From assembly GCA_036654095.1 (NCBI GenBank), contig JAVVSR010000014.1:1-39110 (forward strand): a stretch of DNA of 39,110 bases, in the 5' to 3' direction. Below, piece after piece: positions 16,449 to 25,476 of this stretch; positions within the stretch are counted from its first letter, which is position 1, and every line of letters begins with the position of its first letter. A program made the translations under genes and the position numbers. Below the pieces are notes generated by a model, which was not told the DNA's origin, ran no database searches, and saw nothing but the letters and a program-made list of their open reading frames with translations. The DNA comes from JAVVSR01 sp036654095. GTDB taxonomy: Bacteria > Bacillota > Clostridia > Christensenellales > CAG-917.

Positions 16449-18107
16449 TTACTGCGGTTTTATTTCATTTATGCCCGAAAGCCAGTTTATTGTCCAAACA
16501 AACTTTTTACCCGTTTCGGTGAAATATACTTTTACTGTTTGGTCGCCTACGTAATCAACGAAATCAATAGTTTTTTCTGTTTTTGTATATGCATTTTCCA
16601 AAAATTTTACTTGCTTTTCTGAAAAATCACCCACATTATCCGATATAAACAATAAAGTTCCAAATGTTTTATTTACATCAGACACCAACAACTTTTCAGA
16701 CTCGGAATATTTTAAATTAGTTTCACGCATAAAAAATACATCTGGGTCATTTCCAAACGCGCGGCCATTCAACCCTCTGCGGAAAATTGTATTTTTAATT
16801 GCCGTTTGAGTCGATACGACTTCTTCATTTGTGAGATTAAAGTACCATCTTGGTTTGAAAAATATATCAACATCGCTTCCAATACGGCAGAAATCCACTT
16901 TGCCGAAGCTAGGCCCTAAGGGTACACCACAACCTAATATAAGTTTTTCGCCCACGCACTCTCGCAAAAAGTCCATCGCATCACACATAATTTCACCGCG
17001 GGTTTTGTTGCGCCTTGGCACTAAACATTCGGTACACAAAAAGTCAAGTTTAACCAAATCAAAGCCCCAATCGTTAAGAACAGTGCTAAAAATTCCCTTT
17101 AAATATTTTGCGCAATCCTCATTGTAAAAGTCAAATGTAAAGCACGTCCGATTGCCCACAAAACCATACGGACTCTTTCCATTAGGATATTTAACAAGCC
17201 ATTCGGGATGTTCAATCGCAATCTTGCTATCCTTTTGACAATAAAATGGAGCAAGCCACAAACCTGCTTTATAACCTTTTTCGTGTATACTGTCAGCGAT
17301 AAATTTCATACCTTTAGGAAATTTGGCCGTATCCACCGTCCAATCCCCAATCGCAGACTGATAGCCATCATCAATTTGAAAAATATTAATTTTATCTTTT
17401 ACCCTATCAAGCCCGTTGAGGTCGCGTAAAATCACGTTCTCGTCAATTTTAGTGAAGTAGTTGTACCAACTTGTGTATCCAGTTGTGTGCGAAACCCTTG
17501 GAGCGGAAATATTCATTGCCTTAAAGTACTTGTCAAAAACAATATTGTAACTTCCTTTAATAAATACCAAATCAAACAGTTTATATTCACTTTCAATAGA
17601 TTTACCTTCAACTTCTTTTTCGATGGTAATAAGATTTTGCTTCATATCAAAATTAATAATTGTGTAACCTTGCCTTTCTGACAGCGAACCAATAAGCTCA
17701 TATTCGTTGCCGTTACGCACGTATCCATAAGTATATCCGTGGAAAAAGCCTTTTGTCTTAGGATAGTGTTTCCAACTGTAATCGCCAAACACCGACGCTA
17801 TTTCCTTGGCTTTGCTTACTAGCCGACAAGGCCAACGAAGACCAATTTGTTTTTCATTTTTATTAAACTCTTTAGTCATTGTCCAACTTTGATAGCCATT
17901 TGGCAAAACGCAAGTGGTGGCATTAAAGCTATACGCGGACGAAATTTCAACATGCACCAAATCCATTTTTATTTTGGGCAAAATTGTCATTGAAAACGAA
18001 CCTTTATCCGAGTCTATTTTTAATGAAAAGTGTTCATTATTACCCTCGGCCATCTTTCCAATACCATCAACATTGTAGTAAATTTTAAAATTAAATTTTT
18101 CAAACAT
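16449..18107 (-). CDS. GH36 family alpha-galactosidase
   Basis: Protein of 552 residues. An N-terminal beta domain (about 1-205) precedes a (beta/alpha)8 barrel. The GH36 catalytic nucleophile is Asp355 in LVKLDF, and the acid/base is Asp412 in RIGSDVD. Other barrel motifs are IDDGYQ (245-250) and GLWLAPF. It is shorter than classical 700-residue GH36 enzymes, the N-terminal domain being reduced. No signal peptide: a cytoplasmic enzyme removing alpha-1,6-galactose from imported oligosaccharides. Start ATG with AGAGG upstream, 21 nt after purA, so it probably shares the purA promoter, an odd pairing. Confidence 0.88.
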   Translation of the reverse strand: MFEKFNFKIYYNVDGIGKMAEGNNEHFSLKIDSDKGSFSMTILPKIKMDLVHVEISSAYSFNATTCVLPNGYQSWTMTKEFNKNEKQIGLRWPCRLVSKAKEIASVFGDYSWKHYPKTKGFFHGYTYGYVRNGNEYELIGSLSERQGYTIINFDMKQNLITIEKEVEGKSIESEYKLFDLVFIKGSYNIVFDKYFKAMNISAPRVSHTTGYTSWYNYFTKIDENVILRDLNGLDRVKDKINIFQIDDGYQSAIGDWTVDTAKFPKGMKFIADSIHEKGYKAGLWLAPFYCQKDSKIAIEHPEWLVKYPNGKSPYGFVGNRTCFTFDFYNEDCAKYLKGIFSTVLNDWGFDLVKLDFLCTECLVPRRNKTRGEIMCDAMDFLRECVGEKLILGCGVPLGPSFGKVDFCRIGSDVDIFFKPRWYFNLTNEEVVSTQTAIKNTIFRRGLNGRAFGNDPDVFFMRETNLKYSESEKLLVSDVNKTFGTLLFISDNVGDFSEKQVKFLENAYTKTEKTIDFVDYVGDQTVKVYFTETGKKFVWTINWLSGINEIKPQ

Positions 18108-18128
18108 AATTAACCTCTTTCAATGCTA

Positions 18129-19403
18129 TCATTTAATAATTAAATAATCCTCTCGCGCCGCGCCAACCGATACATATTTAATTTTGCAATTTACAGCTTT
18201 TTCAATAAAGTGAATATAATCGAGGGCTTCTTTGGGCAAGTCGCTTTCATTTCGGCATTTGCTAATGTCAGTCCCCCAGCCTTTAACCATAGTAAATATT
18301 GGCTTTGCTTCAAGCAATTTTTCGCCAAACGGAAATTCAGTAGTGGCTATGCCATCAACTTCATATGCTGTGCAAACAGGAATTTCATTTAAATATGACA
18401 AAATATCGAGTTTAGTCAAAGCGATACAATCCGCGCCTTGCATACGGATACCATATTTTGAAGCAACTACGTCAAACCCGCCAACGCGCCTCGGACGACC
18501 AGTCGCCGCGCCATATTCGCCGCCAGCTTCACGCAGACCGTGCGCAAAATCGCCAAAAGCTTCCGCTGTAAACGGGCCTTCGCCAACCGCGCTTGAATAG
18601 GCCTTCATAATACCGATTGTGTAATCGAGCTTTAAATTCGGAACGCCCGCGCCAATAGGAGCGTACGCGGCAATAGTATTACTTGACGATGTATACGGGT
18701 TAATACCAAAATCAATATCTTTCAACGCGCCTAGTTGCGCCTCAAACATAATTTTTTTGCCTGCATTGTGAGCGTCTTCAATAACTTTACCCGCATCACA
18801 AATATACTCTTTATATTCGCGTCCAAACTCCAACAAGCTATTATACAGTTCATCAGCGTTGATAGGGGTTGAACCATAAGCCTTTTCAATAAACAAATTT
18901 TTCCAATCGACTATACCATTGACCTGTTTTTTAAGCGCGTCGGGATAAAGCAAGTCGCCCATACGAACAGACTTTTTTAGATACTTATCGCCATAAACAG
19001 GGCCAATACCTCGACGAGTTGAGCCATATTTTGCATCGCCCAACCTATCTTCTTCCAAGCAATCTTGACGAACGTGATAGGGCATACAAATCACCGCTCG
19101 CTCGCTAATTCTAAGATTTTTAGGACTAATCGCAATACCGCCAGCGCGCAGAGCTGCAATTTCTTTTTTTAAATGTTGAAGGTCAATAACCATACCGTTG
19201 CCCATAACGCAGGTAACTTCTGGACGTAAAATGCCCGATGGAAGTAAGTTTAAAACAAAACGACCTCTGTCATTAATTACAGTGTGACCAGCGTTATTTC
19301 CGCCTTGATAGCGAACAACGATGTCATATTCTTCCGAAAGCAAGTCGACCATTCGTCCCTTTCCTTCATCGCCCCAGTTTATACCAACTATTGCTGTCAA
19401 CAT
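18129..19403 (-). CDS. purA: Adenylosuccinate synthetase
   Basis: Protein of 424 residues, full length. Joins IMP and aspartate using GTP, the first step from IMP to AMP. Key motifs: the phosphate-binding NWGDEGKGR (Asp12, catalytic base), NNAGHTV (His40), the IMP-binding STRRGIGP and the RPRRVGG loop. The usual Gln before WGDEGKGK is Asn9 here, a small change. Ribosome site AGGAGG 8 nt before the ATG. It leads an operon with the GH36 gene and has a 119-nt leader from a consensus promoter. Confidence 0.97.
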   Translation of the reverse strand: MLTAIVGINWGDEGKGRMVDLLSEEYDIVVRYQGGNNAGHTVINDRGRFVLNLLPSGILRPEVTCVMGNGMVIDLQHLKKEIAALRAGGIAISPKNLRISERAVICMPYHVRQDCLEEDRLGDAKYGSTRRGIGPVYGDKYLKKSVRMGDLLYPDALKKQVNGIVDWKNLFIEKAYGSTPINADELYNSLLEFGREYKEYICDAGKVIEDAHNAGKKIMFEAQLGALKDIDFGINPYTSSSNTIAAYAPIGAGVPNLKLDYTIGIMKAYSSAVGEGPFTAEAFGDFAHGLREAGGEYGAATGRPRRVGGFDVVASKYGIRMQGADCIALTKLDILSYLNEIPVCTAYEVDGIATTEFPFGEKLLEAKPIFTMVKGWGTDISKCRNESDLPKEALDYIHFIEKAVNCKIKYVSVGAAREDYLIIK

Positions 19404-19492
19404 AAAAAAACCCTCCTAAAGGTAGCGTTAAAATTTAATTTTGCCATTTTTACAAAAAATAGCCAACAAAGTTTAACAAAATTATATTACGA

Positions 19493-19513
19493 TTGCATAG
19501 CGTACGCTTGCAA
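19493..19513 (-). promoter_or_regulatory. Hairpin or operator in the purA leader
   Basis: An inverted repeat TTGCA/AGCG with CGCT/TGCAA and one bulged T lies about +10 to +30 of the predicted purA transcript. It could be a repressor site or a 5'-stabilising hairpin. It does not resemble a purine aptamer or the Bacillus PurR box. Confidence 0.45.
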
Positions 19514-19528
19514 CTTTTCGCAACTAAT

Positions 19529-19557
19529 ATTATATATTATATTATTAAGTGTGTCAA
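19529..19557 (-). promoter_or_regulatory. Consensus promoter of purA
   Basis: Minus strand: -35 TTGACA (19557-19552), 17 bp, -10 TATAAT (19534-19529), a perfect match to sigma-A. The rest of the 440-bp region 19404-19843 shows no gene; it holds only a 14-bp direct repeat (CATTAGTTGTTTTT at 19643 and 19657). Confidence 0.85.
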
Positions 19558-19843
19558 GAACTCTACTGCTTGGATAACTCGCAAAGAACAAATAATTGCG
19601 CAAACCTTTTAAACATCAAAAATAAAACTATGCCTCAATTTGCATTAGTTGTTTTTCATTAGTTGTTTTTCATTTTAAATGGAAAGATGTTTATCTAAAA
19701 AAAAATATTGACCATTGCTTCCACAATGCACAAACGACATCTATCTAAAAACAATATAACCGCCAATTCGTATAAAACCGCTATATTAACGACACTTTAA
19801 GTTTTAATTGTTTGCAAAGGCTTAACTTCTATTTAATGCGCTT

Positions 19844-20482
19844 TTATAAATCAATTTTCGTTTGGTGTTCACCTTGTTTTTTATTTCGTCTTAACGCTGC
19901 TTCAATATCAAATTTCAATAAAAACCATAAAATTGTTAAAATTTGAAGCGGTATTCCTATAATTAAAATCAACGAAATATGTTCTATCGGTAGCGATAAA
20001 ACCAACCCGACGGCAAAACCCCAAATACTAATAGACGTAAACAAACAGTTTAAACTGCGAATTTTACCAACGCAACTAAAAATAAGCAACACAATAGACG
20101 ACGCGGGAACAGCATACACAAAACACAAATAAACTTTAGCGGTATTTTTTATAGTAAGCATAAGCGTTACATAGCAAATAACTGCAACAAGCCAAACAAT
20201 GCTTGATGACAGCATAGCAACAATGGTGTTAAATTGAACTTTATTGCGATTAGGCGTGACTTTTTTAACTCCAATAATATCGTTGACCGTAACCTTATAG
20301 ATTTCAGCCAGTTGATTAAGAACAAAAATATCGGGCGCGCCCTCTCCTCGTTCCCACTTTGAAACGGATTTATCGGTATAATTAATTTTTTGCGCAAGTT
20401 CTGCCTGCGTCAACCCTGAAACTTTACGCAACCTAATAAGATTGCTTGCAATAATTTGTCGTAATTCAATTTGTTCAATCAT
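19844..20482 (-). CDS. XRE-family regulator with C-terminal membrane domain
   Basis: Protein of 212 residues. An N-terminal HTH (about 8-65: NLIRLRKVSGLTQAELA, then DKSVSKWERGEGAPD) is typical of Cro/CI-type regulators. Four hydrophobic segments follow (about 87-110, 116-136, 143-165, 168-190), so the DNA-binding domain is tethered to the membrane. Such proteins are common in Clostridia; their targets are unknown. There is no Shine-Dalgarno, and the promoter places the transcription start on the A of the ATG, so the message is probably leaderless. Confidence 0.85.
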   Translation of the reverse strand: MIEQIELRQIIASNLIRLRKVSGLTQAELAQKINYTDKSVSKWERGEGAPDIFVLNQLAEIYKVTVNDIIGVKKVTPNRNKVQFNTIVAMLSSSIVWLVAVICYVTLMLTIKNTAKVYLCFVYAVPASSIVLLIFSCVGKIRSLNCLFTSISIWGFAVGLVLSLPIEHISLILIIGIPLQILTILWFLLKFDIEAALRRNKKQGEHQTKIDL

Positions 20483-20488
20483 ATTTTA

Positions 20489-20517
20489 ATTTTATACAAT
20501 AACGCCCTGATTGTCAA
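20489..20517 (-). promoter_or_regulatory. Promoter giving a leaderless message
   Basis: Minus strand: -35 TTGACA (20517-20512), 17 bp, -10 TAAAAT (20494-20489). Six bases separate the -10 from the ATG at 20482, so +1 falls on the start codon. Confidence 0.7.
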
Positions 20518-20689
20518 GCAAAAAGACAACTCTACTCTCAGTAGTGTTGATTTAGTCAACTCTATTGCTTAAAATTTTAAAGTATACAATGTTTTAATTC
20601 TAGTAGGTTGATGTATTTTTGTAAATTATATTATGATATAAATGTAAATAAAATTAATTTTTGGGAATAATTTAAACACGAGGTATCTT

Positions 20690-21559
20690 ATGGACTATGA
20701 AATTTTTTCTGACAGCTCATCAAACTTAACAGATGAGTTAATTGACAAACATAATATAAACATTGTTTCGCTTGTATTTATCATTGCGGGCAAACAATAT
20801 ATAAGTTATGAGAAAGGCTCAAATAATGACCTCCAGAAGTTTTATACTTTACTTCGTCAAAAGGAGGAACTCACAACCAGTTGTGTCAACGCGGAAACTT
20901 TTTATAATGTATTTAAGCCCGTTCTTGAAGCAGGCAAAGATATTTTATATATTGGGTTTTCATCGGCGCTGAGCGGTACTTACGCCGCAGCGAAAGCCGC
21001 TATTTTGGATTTACAACCGCTTTTCCCCGAAAGGAAAATATTGCACGTAGATACCCTTGGAGCCTCGCTTGGCGAAGGACTTTTGGTTTTACATTCCGCT
21101 TGGCTTAGAGAACAAGGGAAATCAGTCACGGAAGTCTATGAATGGCTTGAAAACAACAAACTACATCTCTGTCACTTTTTTACAGTTGACGACTTGTATT
21201 ATCTGTTCAAAGGCGGACGCGTTCAAAAAAGCAGTTACTACATTGCTAACTTGGTCAACATCAAACCCGTTATGCATATGGACAACGAAGGCCGATTAGT
21301 GCCTGTTAATAAAGTTATTGGACGGAAAAAATCATTAAGTTGGCTTGCCGAGCAAGTTGCTGAAAACATTATTAAACCAGAGGAACAAACTATTTGCATT
21401 TCGCACGGCGACTGCATTGAAGATGTTAATTATTTAATTGAACGCCTCAATGAAAAAATTAAAGTTAAAGATATTATTATAAACTATGTCGACCCTGTTG
21501 TCGGCGCGCACTGTGGGCCTGGAACTGTCGCAATTTTCTGTTTAGGTAAACAAAGATAA
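20690..21559 (+). CDS. DegV family fatty-acid-binding protein
   Basis: Protein of 289 residues. DegV/FakB-type proteins hold a fatty acid for phosphorylation by FakA. Motifs: N-terminal IFSDSSSNLTDEL, the TTSCVNAETFYNVF segment, IGFSSALSGTYAAA, the RVQKSSYYIANLVNIKPVM region and C-terminal VGAHCGPGTVAIF. Full length. Start ATG with CGAGG upstream; a likely promoter is TTGATG (20608) - 18 bp - TATGAT (20632). Divergent from the XRE gene; closed by the terminator at 21755. Confidence 0.93.
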   Translation: MDYEIFSDSSSNLTDELIDKHNINIVSLVFIIAGKQYISYEKGSNNDLQKFYTLLRQKEELTTSCVNAETFYNVFKPVLEAGKDILYIGFSSALSGTYAAAKAAILDLQPLFPERKILHVDTLGASLGEGLLVLHSAWLREQGKSVTEVYEWLENNKLHLCHFFTVDDLYYLFKGGRVQKSSYYIANLVNIKPVMHMDNEGRLVPVNKVIGRKKSLSWLAEQVAENIIKPEEQTICISHGDCIEDVNYLIERLNEKIKVKDIIINYVDPVVGAHCGPGTVAIFCLGKQR

Positions 21560-21754
21560 GTTTTTTGCGCTAGTATTTTCTAACCATGTTATTTAAAATT
21601 AAAATCCGCTTGACAAATTGCTCATTAATGCCATTGTTTTATAAGTCGTTGCTCACATAATTAATAACTTTGCATATTTATATGCATTTTGCAGGCATTA
21701 TCATTTATACGGTTTTTATTACATGTCTTATCAATATCAGCGTTTGCTATTTTC

Positions 21755-21779
21755 CGCCCCCTTTATTGGGGGCGTTTTA
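21755..21779 (+). terminator. Terminator of the degV transcript
   Basis: CGCCCCC (21755-21761), loop TTTATT, GGGGGCG (21768-21774), then TTTT. It lies 195 nt after the degV stop. A separate purF promoter follows at 21856, so this is not a purF attenuator. I found no aptamer in 21560-21750. Confidence 0.8.
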
Positions 21780-21855
21780 ATTTGGAACAACAAATTAGAG
21801 TTTTATAAAAAAATAAAATTAATTGTCTTTCCGCTATCCAAACCCCCTCTATCAT

Positions 21856-21884
21856 TTGACAAAAAACTTCAAAAAATATATACT
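21856..21884 (+). promoter_or_regulatory. Promoter of purF
   Basis: -35 TTGACA (21856-21861), 17 bp, -10 TATACT (21879-21884); the start is predicted near 21891, 29 nt before the ATG, with AAGGATGG between. Confidence 0.8.
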
Positions 21885-21919
21885 AACCACATTCAAATAA
21901 ATTTAAGGATGGTAGCTTT

Positions 21920-23302
21920 ATGCGCAATAGTTCCATTCAAGAGGAATGTGGCGTCTTTGGTATTTACGCCAAGTCTGATATTGATGTTCCCAAAATGACA
22001 TACTACGCTTTGTATGCTTTGCAACACCGCGGTCAAGAAAGCTGTGGCATCGCAATTAACGACGATAATCGCATTACCAATCGCAAAGGTATGGGTCTAG
22101 TCAGCGAGGTTTTTGATGAAAATACTCTCGCCTCGATGAAAGGCAACATAGCTATCGGTCACGTTAGATACAGCAGTCAAGGCGACAGCGCAAAAGAAAG
22201 CACTCAGCCACTTGCAATAAATCACTTTAAAGGCACATTGACCGTCGCCTTTAATGGAAAAATCGCAAACAGCGCAAAACTACGATATGACCTTGAACGC
22301 GTTGGTTCTATATTTCACACAACTAATGATTCCGAGGTAATCGCATTACTTGTAGCGCGCGCCCGTCTTGAAACAAAATCCATTGAAGAAGCAATTTTGA
22401 AGGTAATTCCTATGTTGCAAGGTTCGTTTTCGATTGTGTTTATGAGCCCACGCAAATTAATTGCCGTTCGTGACCCGCTTGGGATTAGACCATTATGTAT
22501 AGGTAAAATTGAACAAGATGCAATTATTTTTGCGTCAGAGAGTTGCGCCCTTACAGCCATTGGCGCGCAATTTGAACGGGATATTAAGCCGGGCGAAATG
22601 GTTGTTGTCACAGTAGACGGCGTTAAATGCGACGAAACTTATTGCAGCGGCAAGTCGGGACTTTGTATTTTTGAACATATTTATTTCGCTCGCCCCGATA
22701 GCATTATCGATGGTCAAAGTGTTTATAACGCTCGCTTAGCGGCAGGCGCTCTGCTTTCACAACGGCACCCTGTTGATGCCGACTTAGTTATTGGTGTTCC
22801 CGATAGCGGCGTAACTGCAGCAATAGGCTATGCTCGCGCAAGCGGTATTCCCTATGGCGAAGGCTTTATTAAAAATCGCTACATCGGTCGTACGTTCATT
22901 CAGCCAAAACAGTCAATGCGCGAAGTTAGTGTTTCAATTAAACTTGGCGTAATTAAAGCGAATGTTGACGGTAAACGCGTTATAATGGTTGATGACTCAA
23001 TCGTTCGCGGAACAACTAGCAAAAACATTATTAAAGCATTAAAAAGCGCTGGCGCAAAAGAGGTTCACGTTAGGATTAGCTCCCCTGAATTTTTATATCC
23101 ATGTTATTTTGGCACAGACATTCCAAGCCGCAATGAGCTTGCCAGTTGCAAGTTTTCAGTTAGCGCGCTTGCTGAAAATATTGGCGCCGATAGTTTAGGA
23201 TTTTTGACCGTTGATGAGGTTTGTGACATCGCTAAAGATAGCAAACTTAATTTTTGCACAGGTTGCTTCAGCGGCAAGTATCCAGTAGAAATTGATAAAT
23301 AG
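21920..23302 (+). CDS. purF: Amidophosphoribosyltransferase
   Basis: Protein of 460 residues, the committed step of purine synthesis: PRPP plus glutamine gives phosphoribosylamine. The N-terminal nucleophile is Cys10 in QEECGVFGIY, so a nine-residue propeptide must be removed, as in Bacillus. The glutaminase domain shows YALQHRGQES and GHVRYSS. The PRPP loop VIMVDDSIVRGTTSKNI lies at about 353-369. Cysteines in CIFEHIYFARPDS, FLYPCYFG and the C-terminal FCTGCF fit the oxygen-sensitive [4Fe-4S] form. Monocistronic with its own promoter and terminator. Confidence 0.97.
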   Translation: MRNSSIQEECGVFGIYAKSDIDVPKMTYYALYALQHRGQESCGIAINDDNRITNRKGMGLVSEVFDENTLASMKGNIAIGHVRYSSQGDSAKESTQPLAINHFKGTLTVAFNGKIANSAKLRYDLERVGSIFHTTNDSEVIALLVARARLETKSIEEAILKVIPMLQGSFSIVFMSPRKLIAVRDPLGIRPLCIGKIEQDAIIFASESCALTAIGAQFERDIKPGEMVVVTVDGVKCDETYCSGKSGLCIFEHIYFARPDSIIDGQSVYNARLAAGALLSQRHPVDADLVIGVPDSGVTAAIGYARASGIPYGEGFIKNRYIGRTFIQPKQSMREVSVSIKLGVIKANVDGKRVIMVDDSIVRGTTSKNIIKALKSAGAKEVHVRISSPEFLYPCYFGTDIPSRNELASCKFSVSALAENIGADSLGFLTVDEVCDIAKDSKLNFCTGCFSGKYPVEIDK

Positions 23303-23377
23303 TTTTACAAATATAAGCTACTAAAATCATACGTCGAAACTTTAAACAAAACTTAATTAAATAAAGATTACACCAAT

Positions 23378-23413
23378 AAATGCGCTCCTCACATTATGTG
23401 AAAAGCGCATTTT
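23378..23413 (+). terminator. Terminator of purF
   Basis: AAATGCGCT (23378-23386) pairs with AGCGCATTT (23404-23412), with an inner CACAT/ATGTG stem, followed by T-rich sequence. It lies 75 nt after the stop. Confidence 0.75.
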
Positions 23414-23494
23414 CATTTTAACAATAAGTTTTTTTGTTTTAAATATTAAATAACACTACAACTTACAAAAAAATAGTTACTAATTAATTATTTG

Positions 23495-23594
23495 NNNNNN
23501 NNNNNNNNNNNNNNNNNNNNNNNNNNNNNNNNNNNNNNNNNNNNNNNNNNNNNNNNNNNNNNNNNNNNNNNNNNNNNNNNNNNNNNNNNNNNNN
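23495..23594. other. Scaffold gap of 100 N
   Basis: Exactly 100 N, the usual placeholder for a gap of unknown size. The right flank is a 7-bp tandem repeat, which is the likely cause of the assembly break. Confidence 0.97.
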
Positions 23595-23656
23595 TGCCTT
23601 GTGCCTTGTGCCTTGTGCCTTGTGCCTTGTGCCTTGTGCCTTGTGCCTTGTGCCTT
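23595..23656. repeat. Heptanucleotide tandem repeat TGCCTTG, at least eight copies
   Basis: Eight perfect copies run from the gap edge to 23650, then a partial copy that merges with the stop codon of the GH27 gene (23655-23657). The true length is unknown because the array runs into the gap. Confidence 0.95.
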
Positions 23657-25298
23657 ATTCTTTATTCTTTATGCACAGTTTCAAAACAGAAACTCCGTGC
23701 GGATTTAAATTTACGCTTACACTGTCTGTTACGGGCGTAACCGCGCCCGTCCATTGGTCAATAGCCTCATAGCTTGATGATTTTTTTAAACCCGAATACT
23801 TTTCCGCTAATATCTTAGCTATATCCAGCTTGTATTTTGTTTTATGATTAGATTTATTTAATATAAGCACCGCCGTTGAACCATCATACAGTGGCTTAAC
23901 TAACACATCAAATCGCCCTGTTATAAAGCGTTTTGCCTGTTTACCTAGCCTATCTTGATTGATTGCAATAAGGTTTTTATTGCTGACGATATCTAAAATA
24001 TTTTGTGGCATAGCGCGCAAATCATTGCCCAGAATTAAAGGCGCACAAAGCATACACCACAGTGAAAAATGTGAAATATTTTCATCATATGTCAACTTGC
24101 CATTTCCGACTTCAAGCATATCGGGGTCATTCCAAGCGCCAACCCGCGAGTACTCAAAAAGCTTAACAGTATGATTGTAAATGTGCATAATCCACGGCCA
24201 AATTGGCCTAATGTCCATAGTCGTACGCCATAAATTGCCCGCTGTTGCGCCCCATTTGTAGGGTTGGTTTCTGCCCCATTCGCACAATGAAAAAACAATC
24301 GGCTTAATCGGAGCATTTGTTTCATCTGCAACGCGTTGCGCTCCGCGCTTTAACATTTCGCCCATATTGCGATATTGCAACATAGCGCTGTCCGCGCGCG
24401 AACCTATTGGATTAAATAATCTAATTTTATTTAAGCCTTTATTCAATTTTACAACAGTTGAAAATCTACCCGTAACATTAAAAAATTTCTGTGGAGGAAC
24501 GGTAATTATATATTCATCAACGTCATTAACAATCGCCATAACAGACTTTGAAAAATTGCCGTGCTTAACAATGTTTAAAGTAACGACGTATTCGCCATCT
24601 TCGTCGGCAAGAATGTTATCATACTCCATTGCGCCGCCGTTTTTATCTAACCCCGAAACATATTGACCGCCGTCAATCTTATTTTTTGTCATCAATCGAG
24701 CAAACCCGGAAAGTTTAGCATTTTCGCATAAATAAGTTTTGCCATTTTCCAAGCCTTTTTTACAAATTGATAATCCGAAAATTAAAGGCGCATATTTGCT
24801 GTAAGGAATGTTATGACAAAAGTCATATTTAAAATATTCAATACCCCATTTGGCAAATGTATACGCATCGGCGCGTTCGTGATACAAGCTAGCAGGCAAA
24901 TCTTCACAAGTTTCAGTGCCATTTGACGAATAGATACCTAGTTTTAACCCGAGTGAATTAACTTTTTTAACAAGCGCAGGTATACCTTCAGAAAAAGTAA
25001 CCAAATCACCTTGTAAATTTCCATTTTCATCGCGCTGATTTGAAACCCAGTTATCATCAATATTAATATAGGTATAGCCTGCATCTGCCAAACCTTTTTC
25101 TTTCATCGCCAACGCTGTTTCAAAAATTAAATGTTGGTCAATGCGGTTTCTAAAAGTATTCCAACTAGACCACCCCATAGGAGGCGTATTTGCAACACCG
25201 TTTTCATAGGGTTTTGCGACATACAAATCGGTCACTTTTTTTGATGGAGTAAAAAGTTTTTTAATGTAGCAAAACGGACACATTTTGTTAGCTTTCAT
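23655..25298 (-). CDS. GH27 alpha-galactosidase with inserted CBM35-like domain
   Basis: Protein of 547 residues. GH27 barrel start TPPMGWSSWN (38-47), nucleophile Asp159 in YFKYDFC, and acid/base Asp within WNDPDMLEVG (391/393). Between strands of the barrel, residues about 188-312 form a beta-sandwich insert (LCENAKLSG, GGQYVSGLDKNGG, DEDGEYVVTLNIV, FNPIG) resembling CBM35/CBM6 domains. A C-terminal beta domain ends in NPHGVSVLKLCIKN. The first 37 residues are unusual: CPFC and basic residues, with no signal peptide, so the enzyme is probably cytoplasmic. Ribosome site AAGGAGC. No close operon partner; downstream is the repeat and gap. Confidence 0.9.
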   Translation of the reverse strand: MKANKMCPFCYIKKLFTPSKKVTDLYVAKPYENGVANTPPMGWSSWNTFRNRIDQHLIFETALAMKEKGLADAGYTYINIDDNWVSNQRDENGNLQGDLVTFSEGIPALVKKVNSLGLKLGIYSSNGTETCEDLPASLYHERADAYTFAKWGIEYFKYDFCHNIPYSKYAPLIFGLSICKKGLENGKTYLCENAKLSGFARLMTKNKIDGGQYVSGLDKNGGAMEYDNILADEDGEYVVTLNIVKHGNFSKSVMAIVNDVDEYIITVPPQKFFNVTGRFSTVVKLNKGLNKIRLFNPIGSRADSAMLQYRNMGEMLKRGAQRVADETNAPIKPIVFSLCEWGRNQPYKWGATAGNLWRTTMDIRPIWPWIMHIYNHTVKLFEYSRVGAWNDPDMLEVGNGKLTYDENISHFSLWCMLCAPLILGNDLRAMPQNILDIVSNKNLIAINQDRLGKQAKRFITGRFDVLVKPLYDGSTAVLILNKSNHKTKYKLDIAKILAEKYSGLKKSSSYEAIDQWTGAVTPVTDSVSVNLNPHGVSVLKLCIKNKE

Positions 25299-25476
25299 AA
25301 GTCGCTCCTTGACGATAAATTAAATTTTATTATAACCAAATCATTTAATTTTAAAAAGATTAAACATCAGTATTTAAACTTATTATCATAACCAATTTAT
25401 TTAATATTATCAACATCAAAAAAATTTATAAACAATTTTATATTTGCACTGCTTTTATAAAAATCGAACATATCGA

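Noticed and set aside
21560..21760. Purine riboswitch upstream of purF
   Set aside because: No GTYTCTAC core or paired stems; the terminator here precedes a separate purF promoter and belongs to degV.
21723..21998. 91-residue open frame before purF
   Set aside because: It crosses the degV terminator and the purF promoter and overlaps the purF start in another frame; no ribosome site.
23492..23740. Open frame translated from the N gap and heptamer repeat
   Set aside because: It exists only because N bases do not give stop codons; the rest is the 7-bp repeat and antisense of the GH27 gene.
25317..25351. 9-bp inverted repeat AAATTAAAT / ATTTAATTT upstream of the GH27 gene
   Set aside because: Pure A/T sequence in very AT-rich DNA; likely by chance.
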